The notes under the pieces were generated by a model. That model made no database searches, had not been told where the DNA came from, and saw only the letters and a list, made by a program, of their open reading frames with translations. Below are positions 43,615 to 55,584 of a stretch of DNA of 64,000 nt, piece by piece. Position numbers and translations under genes: made by a program. Within the stretch, counting starts at the first letter, position 1; the number at the start of each line of letters is the position of its first letter. This DNA is from Monoplex corrugatus (lineage: Eukaryota > Mollusca > Gastropoda > Littorinimorpha > Ranellidae): NCBI GenBank assembly GCA_030674185.1, contig CM060315.1, forward strand, positions 86,070,079 to 86,134,078. The letters are read 5' to 3'.

Positions 43615-44985
43615 CTGATTCTGGACAGTTCAGGTCAGGACATAGGGTGTCTTGGGGGCTATTGGTGCTAAAAAGGATGCTCTATGTTCATTCCATCTGT
43701 TCATATTCTCTGGTTCAATAAATGTGGTGCCTTCTTTGATGTTGAATCACTCATTTCTGGGATGGAATTTTGTGGATTGAACTTTCTTTATCTGTTGGAA
43801 CAGATCCCTGGATCTTCTGCATTCATTTTGCTCATTTATTTTTACACATTCTTCCTCCAGACATTTTTTTCTCTCTTCTATTTTTGCTCTTAATTTTTCT
43901 GAGGGGTTTTTGTTTGTTTGTTTTTTGTTTTGTTTCCTCTTTCTTCAGAGATTTGCGAGCTTGGTTTTTCTGTTTGGCTAGATTGGCGAGGAGCTGGTGT
44001 AGGGCTTAGTTTGGTTTTCTTTTTTCCTGCCTAACTTTTTGTCCGCTACTTCAGTGTAGGTCTTCTTCACATCAGCCCAACTTTCTTCTGGATACTGGTA
44101 ATTTAATGTCCAGTCCTGGATTAAAGCATCGATACGATTGCTGACTTCGATCTCAAAATTAGATGTAGTCTCTTGATTTTTCAATTTCTCTGGATCAAAC
44201 TTAGGGGGCCAGTTTGGCTTTGTTTTGTTTGTAAGCTTTGAGTCGAAGTTTTGCTGCGATTGGGTGGTGATCACAATCACAGTCACTGTGTCAGCTCCTG
44301 GTTTTGTTTTGGAGCTTAGAGCAGTAGTTCTCCATGCCCTGTCTATCATGATGTAATCTGATTTCTGATTTTTATTTTTCTATTGTCATTGTCTGTTGTT
44401 GTGTTTTTTAAAAGTTTTTTAAGTCTACAATAATGCTGTTTAAAGAGGGCATTAGTGATGTCCAATTCATTGGCCTGGCAGAAAGATGCTAACATATCTC
44501 TTTTCATTGCGTTTTCCCAACCCATCAGGTCCCGTTACACACTTTGTCCTCACTTTCGCCCACACCTTTGTTATGCAAACTTCTCTTTTCGGTATTTTGT
44601 CCTTTGCAGTTTGAAGGTCATTATAAAATTGTTCTATCTCTTTATCTGAGCTGATGGATATGGGAGCACATGCCTGGATGATGTTTAAGGCAACAGGCTT
44701 TGTGTTGTTTAATTTATCAATTGGTAATTAATTGTGTTGTAGCTTTTCAGTGCTACAGCATGTTGTTTATCCAATACGATGGCGACCCCATACAGGCCTT
44801 TTTTCCACTGTAATTGATTTTGTATTCGCCAGTGGTGAGCTTTCCCTCACCACTCCACCTGGTCTCGCATAATCCCGTGATGTTCATTCCTGTTCTTCCA
44901 CGCTCCGGCAAGAGGAGATGAAGCTTTCCCAGCTCTAGCAGAATTTGAACATTCCATGTGCCCATGTTGATGAGCCCTTTCTTTT

Positions 44986-45057
44986 CTTATCAGTACAGCA
45001 GAAAAACAAAACAAATAAAACTTAAACCGGGAGGGAGAGAGAGGGGGGAAGGAGAGA

Positions 45058-45135
<78 letters not shown>
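44986..45135. repeat. (GA)n microsatellite
   Basis: GA-rich from 45031; pure GA at about 45060-45131. Confidence 0.95.
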
Positions 45136-45234
45136 CAGATTCTTGAGATACATTTTGTTTAGGATCATCGTACTTAAATCGAGATTTCCTTTGTGTTTTG
45201 TTGTTTTATTGTTGTTGTTCTTGTCCCGTTTTCT

Positions 45235-45655
45235 ACAATCATTAAGACCACAGAAACTGGCACAGTTTTTACAATACCATGATGTGATGACGATGAAGAT
45301 GATACTCATGACGCTACAGAATTCCGACTAGGACTGAGGCTGCATGACAGGGCTGCATTCTACGCTTAATATCATAATACATCCTCACGTCAAGCAGGCC
45401 TGGCAGATGCAGACACTGCGGTGTTGGTCAGAAGATTTAAGCAACACCCTCAATGATACATCCGTGAAGTGGATGAAACGCGACTGTGTGGTCCGTCTTC
45501 CCAACAAGCCCATAGCACGGTTAACTCTGGATAGGAGCCGGTTGGAGCCTACAAATCCCACGTAATTTTTGAAGGAACTGATGGGGATTCGTGCCCACAA
45601 CCTTCTTCTATGTCGACAGTTCATTATGATTGCGCAAACCACTATAGACAGAAAA
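45235..45655 (-). repeat. SINE family B, minus-strand copy
   Basis: Reverse of the family: tail side at 45270-45320 (GATGACGATGAAGATGATAC), body GACTGTGTGGTCCGTCTTCC and AGCCGGTTGGAGCC, and tRNA-like head at 45575-45650 (GGGGATTCGTGCCC as the B-box complement). Confidence 0.75.
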
Positions 45656-45711
45656 CCAAACCAAACCAAACAAAACGAAACAAACAAACAAAATAACGGA
45701 ACAAAAAACAA

Positions 45712-45782
45712 TACGAGAGAGAGAGAGAGAGAGAAGAAGAGACAGAGACAAAGCGAGAGAGAGAGGAGAGAGAACAGAGAGA

Positions 45783-45816
<34 letters not shown>

Positions 45817-45875
45817 CAGAAGAGAGAGAGAGAGAGAGAGAGAGAGCAGAGAGAGAGAGAGAGAGACAGAGAGAA
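45712..45875. repeat. (GA)n microsatellite with CAGA interruptions
   Basis: About 160 bases of GA repeats broken by GACAGA and AGCAGA. Confidence 0.95.
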
Positions 45876-46242
45876 AACTTACACTCATGTTTGGTTAAAA
45901 CTGGAATCAGTTCTCAGAACTCCAATCTTACGATGACTCAGTAAATCGAAATGCCACAATTGCCTTGTTCAGCGAAGAAACGGAATTAATCACAACAAAA
46001 ATTCTGATGCACCAATGGAGAACTGATAGATGGGTTATTGTGGTTGTTGGCTGTTCGAACACAAGTCAAATAATCTGTGGTCCAAATTAGCTATTGTAGA
46101 ATTTTCCTGTTCTACAGAATGTTTGCTTTGATAAATGATATAGACGTTCTTACGAAATGTTGCACATTAATTTAATGGTAAACGTAGATGCTCCGTGTGG
46201 GACAACGTCATGGCGTGACGTTTTTTCGTTAACTCGTCATCA

Positions 46243-46665
46243 AACCCAACAAGGCAAAGTGGTCAGCGCAACGGACTACTGGCTGGTTGGTTGTAGGTTC
46301 GAATCATGTCGATCAAAAGTTTTTTTTTCTTCCACCGTGTCTATCCAGAGTTGAGCGACGCGTGCGAAGGGCTGATTGAGACTGGACCATACAGTCGAGT
46401 CTCATCCAGTTGATTTTATAGATGCGTCATTTTGGAGGGTGTTGCTCAAATTTCTGGACTGACGCCGCAGATGTCTATCTGTCGGGCCTGGTTGACACCA
46501 GGATAACACTACACTGTGTGTCTGTATCTATCAGGCCTGGTTGACTCCAGGAGACATTATGAAAGAGAAGGCTCCCATGCTGTTGTTAGATTTTCGGGCC
46601 GGCACAGCAGGTGTCTGCATCTCTCGAGCCTGGCCGATGCTAGGATACATTAAATAAAGGCTCCC
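46243..46665 (+). repeat. SINE family B, copy with repeated middle segment
   Basis: Head AGTGGTCAGCGCAACGGACT, B box GGTTCGAATC, body GACTGGACCATACAGTCGAG. The segment TATCTGTCGGGCCTGGTTGA recurs in diverged form twice more (about 46525 and 46618), each followed by CCAGGA or CTAGGATACATT. Confidence 0.75.
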
Positions 46666-46689
46666 ATAAGCTCCCTGTCGCTGGGAAAC

Positions 46690-47530
46690 GTCGACTGAAT
46701 GAATTTGTGGATGGTTGGTGTGTTCATCGCTGTGCCGATGATACTGTGCTATTAGCAGACAACATTAACAATATAAAAAGAATTCTATACAGGGTATATG
46801 CAGCGGGCAAAAAGGCTGACCTAAACTTGAACGCCAAGAAAACAAAAGTGCTACATATTAAAGGCAAAGACACTGAAAACAATCATGACATCTTGATTAA
46901 CAAAGTTCTTCAGAAAATGCTAAAGATTTTCAATATCTTGGTTCTGTAAAAACTGATATTGGAACCTGCTCCAAAGACATCAAAATAAGAATTGGAATGG
47001 CAAAGCAAAAAATGGTCTAATTTAACAATATCTTGAAAGACACAGGCATACCAAATGGTCTGAAAATTAAACTTTAAAAATCTTTGATATGGCCAGTCAT
47101 GATTAAATTTTATGGCTGCGAAGCCTGGACTCTCAAAAAAGCTGACTGCTAAAGAATTGAGGCAGTAGAGATGTGGTTTTATCAAAGACTACTACGAGTC
47201 AAATGGAAAGATAGAAGAACTAACATAAGTGTCCTGGAAGAACTTATTACCGCCAGAAAATTACTAGCAGACATCAACAAGAGACGACTAAAATACAATG
47301 GCTATGTGTCACGTAGCAAGAACACGGACCTCATGGCAACCATTTTTAAAGGAAAAACAGAGGCAAAAAGGAAGAAAGGCAGACCTCATACATCGAGAAC
47401 ATAACCATCATCATGACCTAAATATTCAAGAAATTGTCCACAAAAGTCAAATCAGAGGCGTTTGGAGGGGAGTGGCGATGTCTAACAGTGCAGCAGCCAA
47501 CACTGAACCCGGTGACATGGACAGGTTTGG
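46690..47530 (+). mobile_element. LINE family R2, plus-strand copy
   Basis: Begins in the RT catalytic region (CADDTVLLADNINNIKR), then KKTKVLHIKGKDTENNHD, FYGCEAWTLKK (with stops), FYQRLLRVKWKDRRTN and the 3' end near GCAGCAGCCAACACTGAACC at 47490. It provides the uninterrupted reference for the insertion sites in the copy at 41.7-45.0 kb. Confidence 0.8.
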
Positions 47531-47639
47531 AGTTTGGAGTTTAAGAGAGATTAACTGCAATCGGAAAACTCCATATGTGCACCACCCAAATCTGCCAGCA
47601 ATTATCTAACAGACTTCCCAAGCCCGCACAAAACACTAT

Positions 47640-47890
47640 GCACTGGCAAGGTCTTGAAATGGGAAAGAGGGAAAAGGAACCTAAAAAGCATTAAGCAGAC
47701 ACCACCAGAATGATGGAAACATTAAGATGGGCAGCAAACAGGCCAGTTTTTAATGCTGCGGGCTGGAATCTTGAGTCCATGGCTCTTCTAACTGACCCGC
47801 AGTGGACAGGTGAGACTGGTGAGGTGGTGTGTTGAGGGGCTGGAATCTGCGGTCTGGGATCAAGGCCACTGAGGAAGTGCATGAAGTGCG
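47640..47890 (-). repeat. Repeat family C, minus-strand copy
   Basis: CACTGGCAAGGTCTTGAAATGG, ATGATGGAAACATTAAGATGGG and CAGCAAACAGGCCAGTTTTT are the inverse of blocks at 55860-55960. Confidence 0.7.
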
Positions 47891-47939
47891 CTAGTGCAGA
47901 AAATAACCACGAAAGGACGTGTAGAGTACAGCCCTATCA

Positions 47940-48155
47940 AGCAGCCTCATTATTATCATAGTTACTATATCATTATCTAAAGCCCAGCCGACGGTGCAGA
48001 GTCGTGTCAGGGCTATAACCATCTCAACACACAGACAACACCTCGTTGACCCTGAAAAAAATCAATGCAATCGCGCAATAAGCTAAGGATATGCCCCTGG
48101 CGTCGACCATTCCACCCAATTTATCACTAGGGGTTTAAAAAACCAACCTGAATAC
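47940..48155 (+). repeat. Repeat family D, copy 1 (left part)
   Basis: AAGCCCAGCCGACGGTGCAG, GGGCTATAACCATCTCAA and TCAATGCAATCGCGCAATAA match 48240-48420 and 60630-60800. Confidence 0.7.
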
Positions 48156-48234
48156 AAATTTTTAAACTTAATTCAAGTACACTAAAACGTATAAAAGAAC
48201 TGGTCTACATGATCTAAAATTCTTCTTGTTATTG

Positions 48235-48768
48235 TTATTGTTGTTTATAGCTCAGCCGACAGCGTAGAGCCATATCAGGGCTATAACTGCTTCAAAACAT
48301 ACAACACTTCAACAGGAAAATTAAGTACACATATCAATGCATTCGCGCACATAATCCAAGGACATGCCCCCGGCGCCGACAACTCCGTCCAATTTATCGC
48401 ATAGGGGATAAAAAAACAACACAAAAAAACACACACTTGAACACAAATCTAAGCATACCTTAGGACACCAAAACATATATAAAAACGGGCATAAACTACC
48501 AAAAATTGCCTCCACATCTCTCATCTCCCTAGAGCCAAAAATGCACTCAAAACATGTACCCAATTATCAATCCTAAGAGAAAAGTACGTAAGACTGTATC
48601 GAACACATACAGGTGAATGGACCAGCAAGGCAGAAAATGATGGAAGAAATGACAGAAAGCAAAGGAACAAGGCAGAAACAAAGAGAGTGACAGAAATGAG
48701 GAAATTTCTAGCACAGAATTTCCAGAAGGTGGGGATACTATAAGTACTGAAAGAGCCCGGCACTCACG
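48235..48768 (+). repeat. Repeat family D, copy 2 (long)
   Basis: Left part as at 47940, then a right part with ATCAATCCTAAGAGAAAAGT, ACACATACAGGTGAATGGAC, GACAGAAAGCAAAGGAACAA and TTTCTAGCACAGAATTTCCAG. The right part recurs at 48792-49030 and 60890-61200. No protein or TIR was recognised; class unknown. Confidence 0.7.
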
Positions 48769-48791
48769 GGGGGGGGGGGGGGGGGGGGGGG
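48769..48791. repeat. Poly(G) run
   Basis: About 21-23 consecutive G separating two copies of the right half of repeat D. Confidence 0.95.
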
Positions 48792-49095
48792 TTGCTTCTG
48801 CACATCACATCACATTTCTTTACAAATCCAGTTATCAATTCTAACAGAAAGTATGGACAGCTTTGTAGAACACATGCAGGTGAATAGGACAGCACGACAA
48901 AATGACAGGAACAGATGACAGAAAGCAAAGGAGCAAGACAGAAACAAAGACAGTGACAGTAAAGGGGACATTTCTAGCACAAATGTCCAGAAAGTGAGGA
49001 CACTATTTATACTGAAAGAGCCCCCGGTATCCCAAGCAGCCTGTCTGAAATAGAAATGTGTAGCATCATCGCTATCATCCCCATTCTCGATCGAC
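48792..49095 (+). repeat. Repeat family D, right part, plus a SINE B tail
   Basis: Same order of blocks as 48500-48768, diverged. It ends in a family-B-like tail at 49040-49085 (GTAGCATCATCGCTATCATC). Confidence 0.65.
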
Positions 49096-49097
49096 CT

Positions 49098-49225
49098 GGC
49101 CATTGAAAAAGTGCGGCTTATACACCAGTGCGGCTTATGTGTGAATATAGTTAGATTTTTCTATAATTTAGTGGGTGCGCCTTATATACCGATGCGCCCA
49201 ATAGCCCAAACTTTACGGTATATAG
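49098..49225. mobile_element. MITE-like fragment (GTGCGGCTTAT type)
   Basis: AAAGTGCGGCTTATACACCA, a second GTGCGGCTTATG, GTGCGCCTTATATACC and TTTACGGTATA. This word set is typical of a short non-autonomous DNA transposon widespread in animals. Only one end is clear. Confidence 0.5.
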
Positions 49226-49299
49226 CACCTAACCTGTTGATCTAAGCACCTACAAAGACGTATTCTCTCACACATTCTCACAGTCACAGGCCTTTTTGC

Positions 49300-50950
49300 A
49301 ATCGTAGAATGGATACATGCACATCAACTGGTTGCTTAAAATCGAAAGATGGTAAGATTCTCATGGAAAAAGACAAAATACTGGACAGATGGGAGAGCAC
49401 ATTAAAGACCTTTTTGAAGATGACAGAAACGTAGAACACATTATAAGAAAGAACTTTGAAGGACCACCCATAATGAAAGATGAAGTTAGAGCAGCATGAA
49501 AAGATGAAACCAGGAAAAGCCCCGGACCACACAACATTACCACAGAGATGATTGAAGCCCTGGAGGACTTCGGTATAGAAAAAAATAACAGTCCTCCTAA
49601 GCGAAATTTACGACACTGGAAAAATCTCCAAAGATATGTCAAAATCAATTTTCATTGCACTTCCAAAGAAGACAGAGGCTATAGAATGCGAACTCCATCG
49701 CACAATCAGTTTATTGAGTCATGTAACCAAGATCCTATTAAGAATAATCATGATGAGAACAAGGAATAGAATCAAAAGAGAAATAGCAGATGAACAGTGT
49801 AGATTTGGGAAGGGAAGGGAACTATTAATGCCACATACATCCTAAGAACTATCACAGAGAGGCAATCGAGGTGAAAAAAGGATTATATATTTATGCTTTG
49901 TTGACTATACCAAGGCTTTCGATCGGGTAAGCATGAAGAATTGATCAACCAACTAGAAAGACTCAATATTGATGGAAAAGATAATATAGTACTGAGGAAC
50001 AAACAGCTGCAATGAGAACAAAAACAGTAAGCTCTTTCCAAAACATCAAAAGAGGAGTCAGACGGGTTGTGTTTTGTCACCAGATCTGTTTTCACTTTAC
50101 AGCAAAACATCATGAGAAACCTAGAGGAAGACCCTGGATTAAAGGTTGGAGGAAAAATTATAAACAACATTCGATATGCAGATGACACCGTGCTAATTGC
50201 AGAAATGAAAGGGACCTACAAAACCTTGTGAATATACTGAAATAGAAAGCAAAGGTAAGGGTTTGGAACTAAACAGCAGGAAGACTGAAGTCATGGTAAT
50301 CAGTAAAAAAAACATGAAATCCCCTCATGCAAAATAACAGCAAATGGCACAACCTTTGACACAGGTTGATAAGTTTAAATACCTGGGAACAATCATTTCA
50401 CCAGACGGCAGATGTACATCAGAAATAGCCAGCAGAATCGGCCAAGCCAAAACAACATTCAAGAAGATGGAAAGCATTCTTAGTACCAACAAATTAACAT
50501 CAGGAAGAGAGTTCTTGAATGTTATATAGAACCAATACTGTTGTACGGTTGCGAGGCGTGGACAGTCAACAAGCAAAGCCAGAATAAGATTGAGGCAGCC
50601 GAGATGTGGTTTCTAAGAAGGATGTTGAGAGTTCCATGGACAGCAAAGAAAACAAACGAGACAGTCTTGATGGAGGCAGACACAAGTAGATCACTCATAA
50701 GGAAGATTAGGAAAAGGCAGGCAACATTCATAGGCCATTTTATGAGGAAAGGGGAATTGGAACACCTGGTCACAAGGGAAAGCTGGAGGGAAGGAGAGCA
50801 CCGGGTAGACCCAGGAGAAGATACTAGACGGACTTGCAGCGTGGCTGAAGACAAGAATGGAAGAGATACTTGAAAGGCAACAAGAGATAGAGACAGATGG
50901 AAGTCCATAATCACCAACGCCATGTGGCAAGGCACCTGATGACTATGATG
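49300..50950 (+). mobile_element. RTE-type LINE (R1), 5'-truncated, with RT core
   Basis: Begins in the linker (TSTGCLKSKDG-coding, 49320). RT motifs in order, in shifting frames: FVDYTKAFDRV (49900), a Q-G-V-V-L-S-P-D-L-F-like segment (50060-50095) and IRYADDTVLIAEM (50165-50205, catalytic YADD intact), then VDKFKYLGTIISPDGR, YGCEAWTVNKQSQ and AAEMWFLRRMLRVPWTAKK, ending MWQGT (50930). Many frameshifts; inactive. Confidence 0.85.
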
Positions 50951-50984
50951 AGAATGGATACAGGAACAGGCAACAAAACATTAA

Positions 50985-51385
50985 AAAGATTCTGAACGTG
51001 GAAATATTGTTGAAGAGGTAAGTTTTGAGGTGGGATTTGAAAGGTGAAACAGAAGTAGAATGTCTGATGTTGTTAGAAAGGGATTTCTTAAACTGGGGGC
51101 CGTACACAGAGAAGGAACGGAAGTCATGACATATATTATTTGAAGCAGTTTTGCTAAAGAAGTGGTCAGAGGAAGGGCGGAGAGAGCGAAAGGGAGTGTA
51201 CAGAATAACCAGATCAGAGAGATAAGCAGGGGCAGTGCCAATGACAACATTGTAACAGATGCAAGCTGTCTTGTACTTAACTCTTTCAGAAACAATGTAA
51301 TTTCATCACTAAAGGGGTACAGAACTGAGTAGAGTCTCGAAAATAAGGCGAGCAGCAAAGTTCTGTATCCTCTGCACCGAGTGAA
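50985..51385 (-). mobile_element. CR1-like LINE, 3' fragment
   Basis: Minus-strand equivalent of 57965-58350: TAAGTTTTGAGGTGGGATTTGAAAGG (plus-strand view) and CCGTACACAGAGAAGGAACG are conserved. Frameshifted. Confidence 0.7.
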
Positions 51386-51439
51386 GAGTGAAAGTCAAAA
51401 AGAGTGAAAGTCAAAATAACGCTAAATAATTTGAAACCT

Positions 51440-51850
51440 TCAAAAGATCACTCACGGTTAGGGTTGTCAGCTGGGGAAACATTGGACTTCCAAACAGAAG
51501 GTCCTGGGTTCAGTCCCCTGGATACGTCCACTTAGAAGAGTGAGGATTTTACCACCTCACTTTTCTACCATTTTCGTTTTTTTTACCCTGTCCCATCTTC
51601 TGCACTGCTCCTTTATTACCTCCCTTCCCCCTCCCACCGCCCCATGCCGTTCATTTCGGTTCTCTATCGCACCACCAAACCCATCGAAACTGAGATCACC
51701 GAGATTGCATTGGGCCATTGAGGGTATTGCTCACATTTCCTGATCAGTACAGCTGGTCTTTGTATTTCTTCCGCTGATTGAAGCCTGGAGATGTTGTGGA
51801 TAGAAGTGTACAGTACAGCCCCGTTTCGCAGTCTCAGTCCTGGACAGACT
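51440..51850 (+). repeat. SINE family B-like copy, degenerate
   Basis: tRNA-like B box GGGTTCAGTCCCC (51508-51520), then body blocks CATTGAGGGTATTGCTCACA and CAGTACAGCTGGTCTTTGTA matching family B. Confidence 0.6.
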
Positions 51851-51929
51851 TTTTAAAGGATTATCACACTTAGGAGATTACCTCTATGCTCACCTCCCCC
51901 ACCCACCCATTTTCTACACCACCTTAATT

Positions 51930-52185
51930 GCCACTGAAGCTGGCACAGTTTTTCAACAACGCGACTGATGATGATGATGATGATGATGATGGGTAATAAC
52001 CATGATGCTATAAAGTTCCATGTACAATTGAGACTGCATGATAGGGTTGTATTCTACGCTTACTATCATAATACATGTACATCCTAGCATGAACCTGGAT
52101 AGAATTTCATAGTATCATGTTCATCATCTCCATCGTGAAGACATCATCATCGCATTATGAAAATAGTTCTAAATCTTGTGATCCA
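51930..52185. repeat. Two SINE B tails in opposite orientation
   Basis: 51930-52085 is a minus-strand tail ((GAT)8, AACCATGATGCTATAAAGTT). 52086-52185 is a plus-strand tail (CATAGTATCATGTTCATCATC, CATCGCATTATGAAAATAG). Confidence 0.6.
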
Positions 52186-52535
52186 TCATGCCGCATGACC
52201 TCATCCCGCAGTGACCTCAGTTTTGGTCTCGTCTGCCTGTTCCATGTCTGATGTAAACTTGAAGTCTTTGATGTCATTGATTCATCAGGGATGTATTGGA
52301 GGAACGTGATGGTAATCTACTAAATGGGAGGGGCAGGTGAGGCTCTTACCAGGTCTGGACGGTTCCGCAACTGAAAGATTTCTGTCAGTCTTTCTCTCTG
52401 TGAATCAGCGTCACCCGGTGGAGTGTTGGCAGCCTGCACCGACTTGGATATTTTCGTCTGACATCTTTCATTGAGAAGCATTTCTTACGCCTAGCTGCAT
52501 GTCCAGAAAAGGTAATTTTCTCCTTCATAATGTAA
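52186..52535. other. Nothing recognised
   Basis: No coding or repeat signature recognised between the SINE tails and the 40-bp array. Confidence 0.35.
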
Positions 52536-52539
52536 TGGG

Positions 52540-54990
52540 GTAGTTGTCTTTCTATTGGTAATTCTTATAAGAAGGCTGAGTTGTTACCTTTTACTGCTAG
52601 TTCTTCTACGATAGCTGGGTTGTTATCTTTTTACTGCTAGTTCTTCTAAGATAGCTGGGTTGTTGTCTTTCTATAGCTAGTTCTTCTAAGATAGCTGACT
52701 AGGTGTTCTTTCTATAGCTAGTTCTTCTAAGATAGCTGGGTAGTTGTCTTTCTATAGCTAGTTCTTCTAAGATAGCTGACTAGGTGTCTTTCTATAGCTA
52801 GTTCTTCTAAGATAGCTGGGTAGTTGTCTTTCTATAGCTAGTTCTTCTAAGATAGCTGATAGGTGTCTTTCTATAGCTAGTTCTTCTAAGATAGCTGGGT
52901 AGTTTCTTTCTATAGCTAGTTCTTCTAAGATAGCTGGGTTGTTGTCTTTCTATAGCTAGTTCTTCTAAGATAGCTGGGTAGTTGTCTTTCTATAGCTAGT
53001 TCTTCTAAGATAGCTGACTAGGTGTCTTTCTATAGCTAGTTCTTCTAAGATAGCTGGGTAGTTGTCTTTCTATAGCTAGTTCTTCTAAGATAGCTGGGTT
53101 AGTTGTCTTTCTATAGCTAGTTCTTCTAAGATAGCTGGGTAGTTGTCTTTCTATAGCTAGTTCTTCTAAGATAGCTGGGTAGTTGTCTTTCTATAGCTAG
53201 CTCTTCTAAGATAGCTGACTAGGTGTCTTTCTATAGCTAGTTCTTCTAAGATAGCTGGGTAGTTGTCTTTCTATAGCTAGTTCTTCTAAGATAGCTGATA
53301 GGTGTCTTTCTATAGCTAGTTCTTCTAAGATAGCTGGGTTGTTGTCTTTCTATAGCTAGTTCTTCTAAGATAGCTGACTAGTTGTCTTTCTATAGTTAGT
53401 TCTTCTAAGATAGCTGGGTTGTTGTCTTTCTATAGCTAGTTCTTCTAAGATAGCTGGGTAGTTGTCTTTCTATAGCTAGTTCTTCTAAGATAGCTGGGTA
53501 GTTGTCTTTCTATAGCTAGCTCTTCTAAGATAGCTGACTAGGTGTCTTTCTATAGCTAGTTCTTCTAAGATAGCTGGGTAGTTGTCTTTCTATAGCTAGT
53601 TCTTCTAAGATAGCTGACTAGGTGTCTTTCTATAGCTAGTTCTTCTAAGATAGCTGGGTAGTTGTCTTTCTATAGCTAGTTCTTCTAAGATAGCTGACTA
53701 GGTGTCTTTCTATAGCTAGTTCTTCTAAGATAGCTGGGTAGTTGTCTTTCTATAGCTAGTTCTTCTAAGATAGCTGACTAGGTGTCTTTCTATAGCTAGT
53801 TCTTCTAAGATAGCTGACTAGGTGTCTTTCTATAGCTAGTTCTTCTAAGATAGCTGGGTAGTTGTCTTTCTATAGCTAGTTCTTCTAAGATAGCTGACTA
53901 GGTGTCTTTCTATAGCTAGTTCTTCTAAGATAGCTGGGTAGTTGTCTTTCTATAGCTAGTTCTTCTAAGATAGCTGACTAGGTGTCTTTCTATAGCTAGT
54001 TCTTCTAAGATAGCTGGGTAGGTGTCTTTCTATAGCTAGTTCTAATATAGCTGAGTAGTTGTCTTTCTACTGCTAGTTTTTCTAAGACAGCTGAGTAGTT
54101 GTCTTTCTACTGCTAGTTTTTAATACAGCTGAATAGTTCTTTCTACTGCTAGTTTTTAATACAGCTGAATAGTTCTTTCTACTGCTAGTTTTTAATACAG
54201 CTGAATAGTTCTTTCTACTGCTAGTTTTTCTAATATAGTTGAGTAGTTGTCTTTCTACTGCTAGTTTTTAATACAGCTGAATAGTTCTTTCTACTGCTAG
54301 TTTTTCTAATATAGCTGAGTAGTTCTCTTTCTACTGCTAGTTTTTCTAATATAGCTGAGTAGTTGTCTTTCTACTGCTAGTTTTTCTAATATAGCTGAGT
54401 AGTTCTCTTTCTACTGCTAGTTTTTCTAATATAGCTGAGTAGTTGTCTTTCTACTGCTAGTTTTTCTAATATAGCTGAGTAGTTGTCTTTCTACTGCTAG
54501 TTTTTCTAATATAGCTGAGTAGTTGTCTTTCTACTGCTAGTTTTTCTAATATAGCTGAGTAGTTGTCTTTCTACTGCTAGTTTTTCTAATATAGCTGAGT
54601 AGTTCTCTTTCTACTGCTAGTTTTTCTAATATAGCTGAGTAGTTGTCTTTCTACTGCTAGTTTTTCTAATATAGCTGAGTAGTTGTCTTTCTACTGCTAG
54701 TTTTTCTAATATAGCTGAGTAGTTGTCTTTCTACTGCTAGTTTTTCTAATATAGCTGAATAGTTCTTTCTACTGCTAGTTTTTCTAATATAGCTGAGTAG
54801 TTGTCTTTCTACTGTTAGTTTTTCTAATATAGCTGAGTAGTTGTCTTTCTACTGCTAGTTTCTAATACAGCAGAGTAGTTGTCTTTCTACTGCTAGTTTT
54901 TCTAATATAGCTGAGTAGTTCTTTCTACTGCTAGTTTTTCTAATATAGCTGAGTAGTTCTCTTTCTACTGTTAGTTTTTCTATGATACTT
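52540..54990. repeat. Minisatellite, 40-bp unit, about 60 copies in two subarrays
   Basis: First subarray (to about 54045): TCTTCTAAGATAGCTG plus GGTAGTTGT or ACTAGGTGT plus CTTTCTATAGCTAGT. The two variants alternate over long stretches, giving an 80-base higher-order unit. Second subarray: TTTTTCTAATATAGCTGAGT plus AGTTGTCTTTCTACTGCTAG, with short 31-33-base variants at its left edge. It abuts a LINE fragment on the right. Confidence 0.95.
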
Positions 54991-55004
54991 TTACTTGTTC
55001 TTTT

Positions 55005-55275
55005 TTTTCCAGCTGATCCTCAACAATCTTCTCTAAAAACCACATTTCAGCAGCAATGATCTTTTTAGTAACATTTTTTCTTAGAGTCCATCCTTCTGCC
55101 CTGTACATCATGGCCGTCCATACCAGACCATACATTATTTTCATCTTTTAAAGTGTTTCTAATCCGCATTAGATGGGCTTTGTCAGGCAGCATCCTAAAC
55201 ACCTTAGTTTCCGATCTGCAATAGATGGGTTTATCAAGCAGTGTCCTAAACACATTTGATCAGAACAGTAACTGT
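55005..55275 (-). mobile_element. RTE-like LINE fragment, post-RT region
   Basis: Minus strand keeps codons for GWTLRK, a K-I-I-A-A-E-M-W-F-L-like segment (55030-55070), and MIYGLVW. This is the same region as AAEMWFLRR in families R1 and R2. Confidence 0.6.
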
Positions 55276-55584
55276 TGAACTCTAAAATGACTTGGCAACA
55301 GTCTCCTCTGATGGATGGCCCAAGGCTGTAAAATAAAAAAAAATTCACCCTCTACCAACCAACACTACCAGGGCACAAACCCAAACCTTCTGAATGGAAA
55401 TCTGACACTTTATCCAACTTAGCTATCATACCTGTGGAGCCACAAAGTTATGCTATGTGCTGTCTTCCCATGTCTTTTGCCGGGTTGTCGACATGACATT
55501 ACATGTAATATGCATATGCAATACGTGAATGCACCCATTGACTTGCTGGGGTTTTTCCTCTCAGTTATAAACTATTCCAATTAC

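Larger units (their letters stand above)
41690..44985 (-). mobile_element. LINE family R2 (RTE-like), minus strand, with two nested insertions
   Basis: Minus-strand order: endonuclease start MGTWNVQILLELGKLHLL and ITGLCETRWSGEGKL (44965-44800), linker, RT fingers (about 43200-42950), RT catalytic region LRYASDTTLLADN (42735-42700, YADD changed to YASD), GKDTDNHHDI, MIYGCKAWTLRKTD and AAEMWFYRRLLRVKW (42400-42250), and the 3' end at 41690-41770. It is interrupted by a family A SINE (41952-42195) and a family F repeat (43379-43614). Multiple stops; dead. A second copy lies at 46690-47530. Confidence 0.8.
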
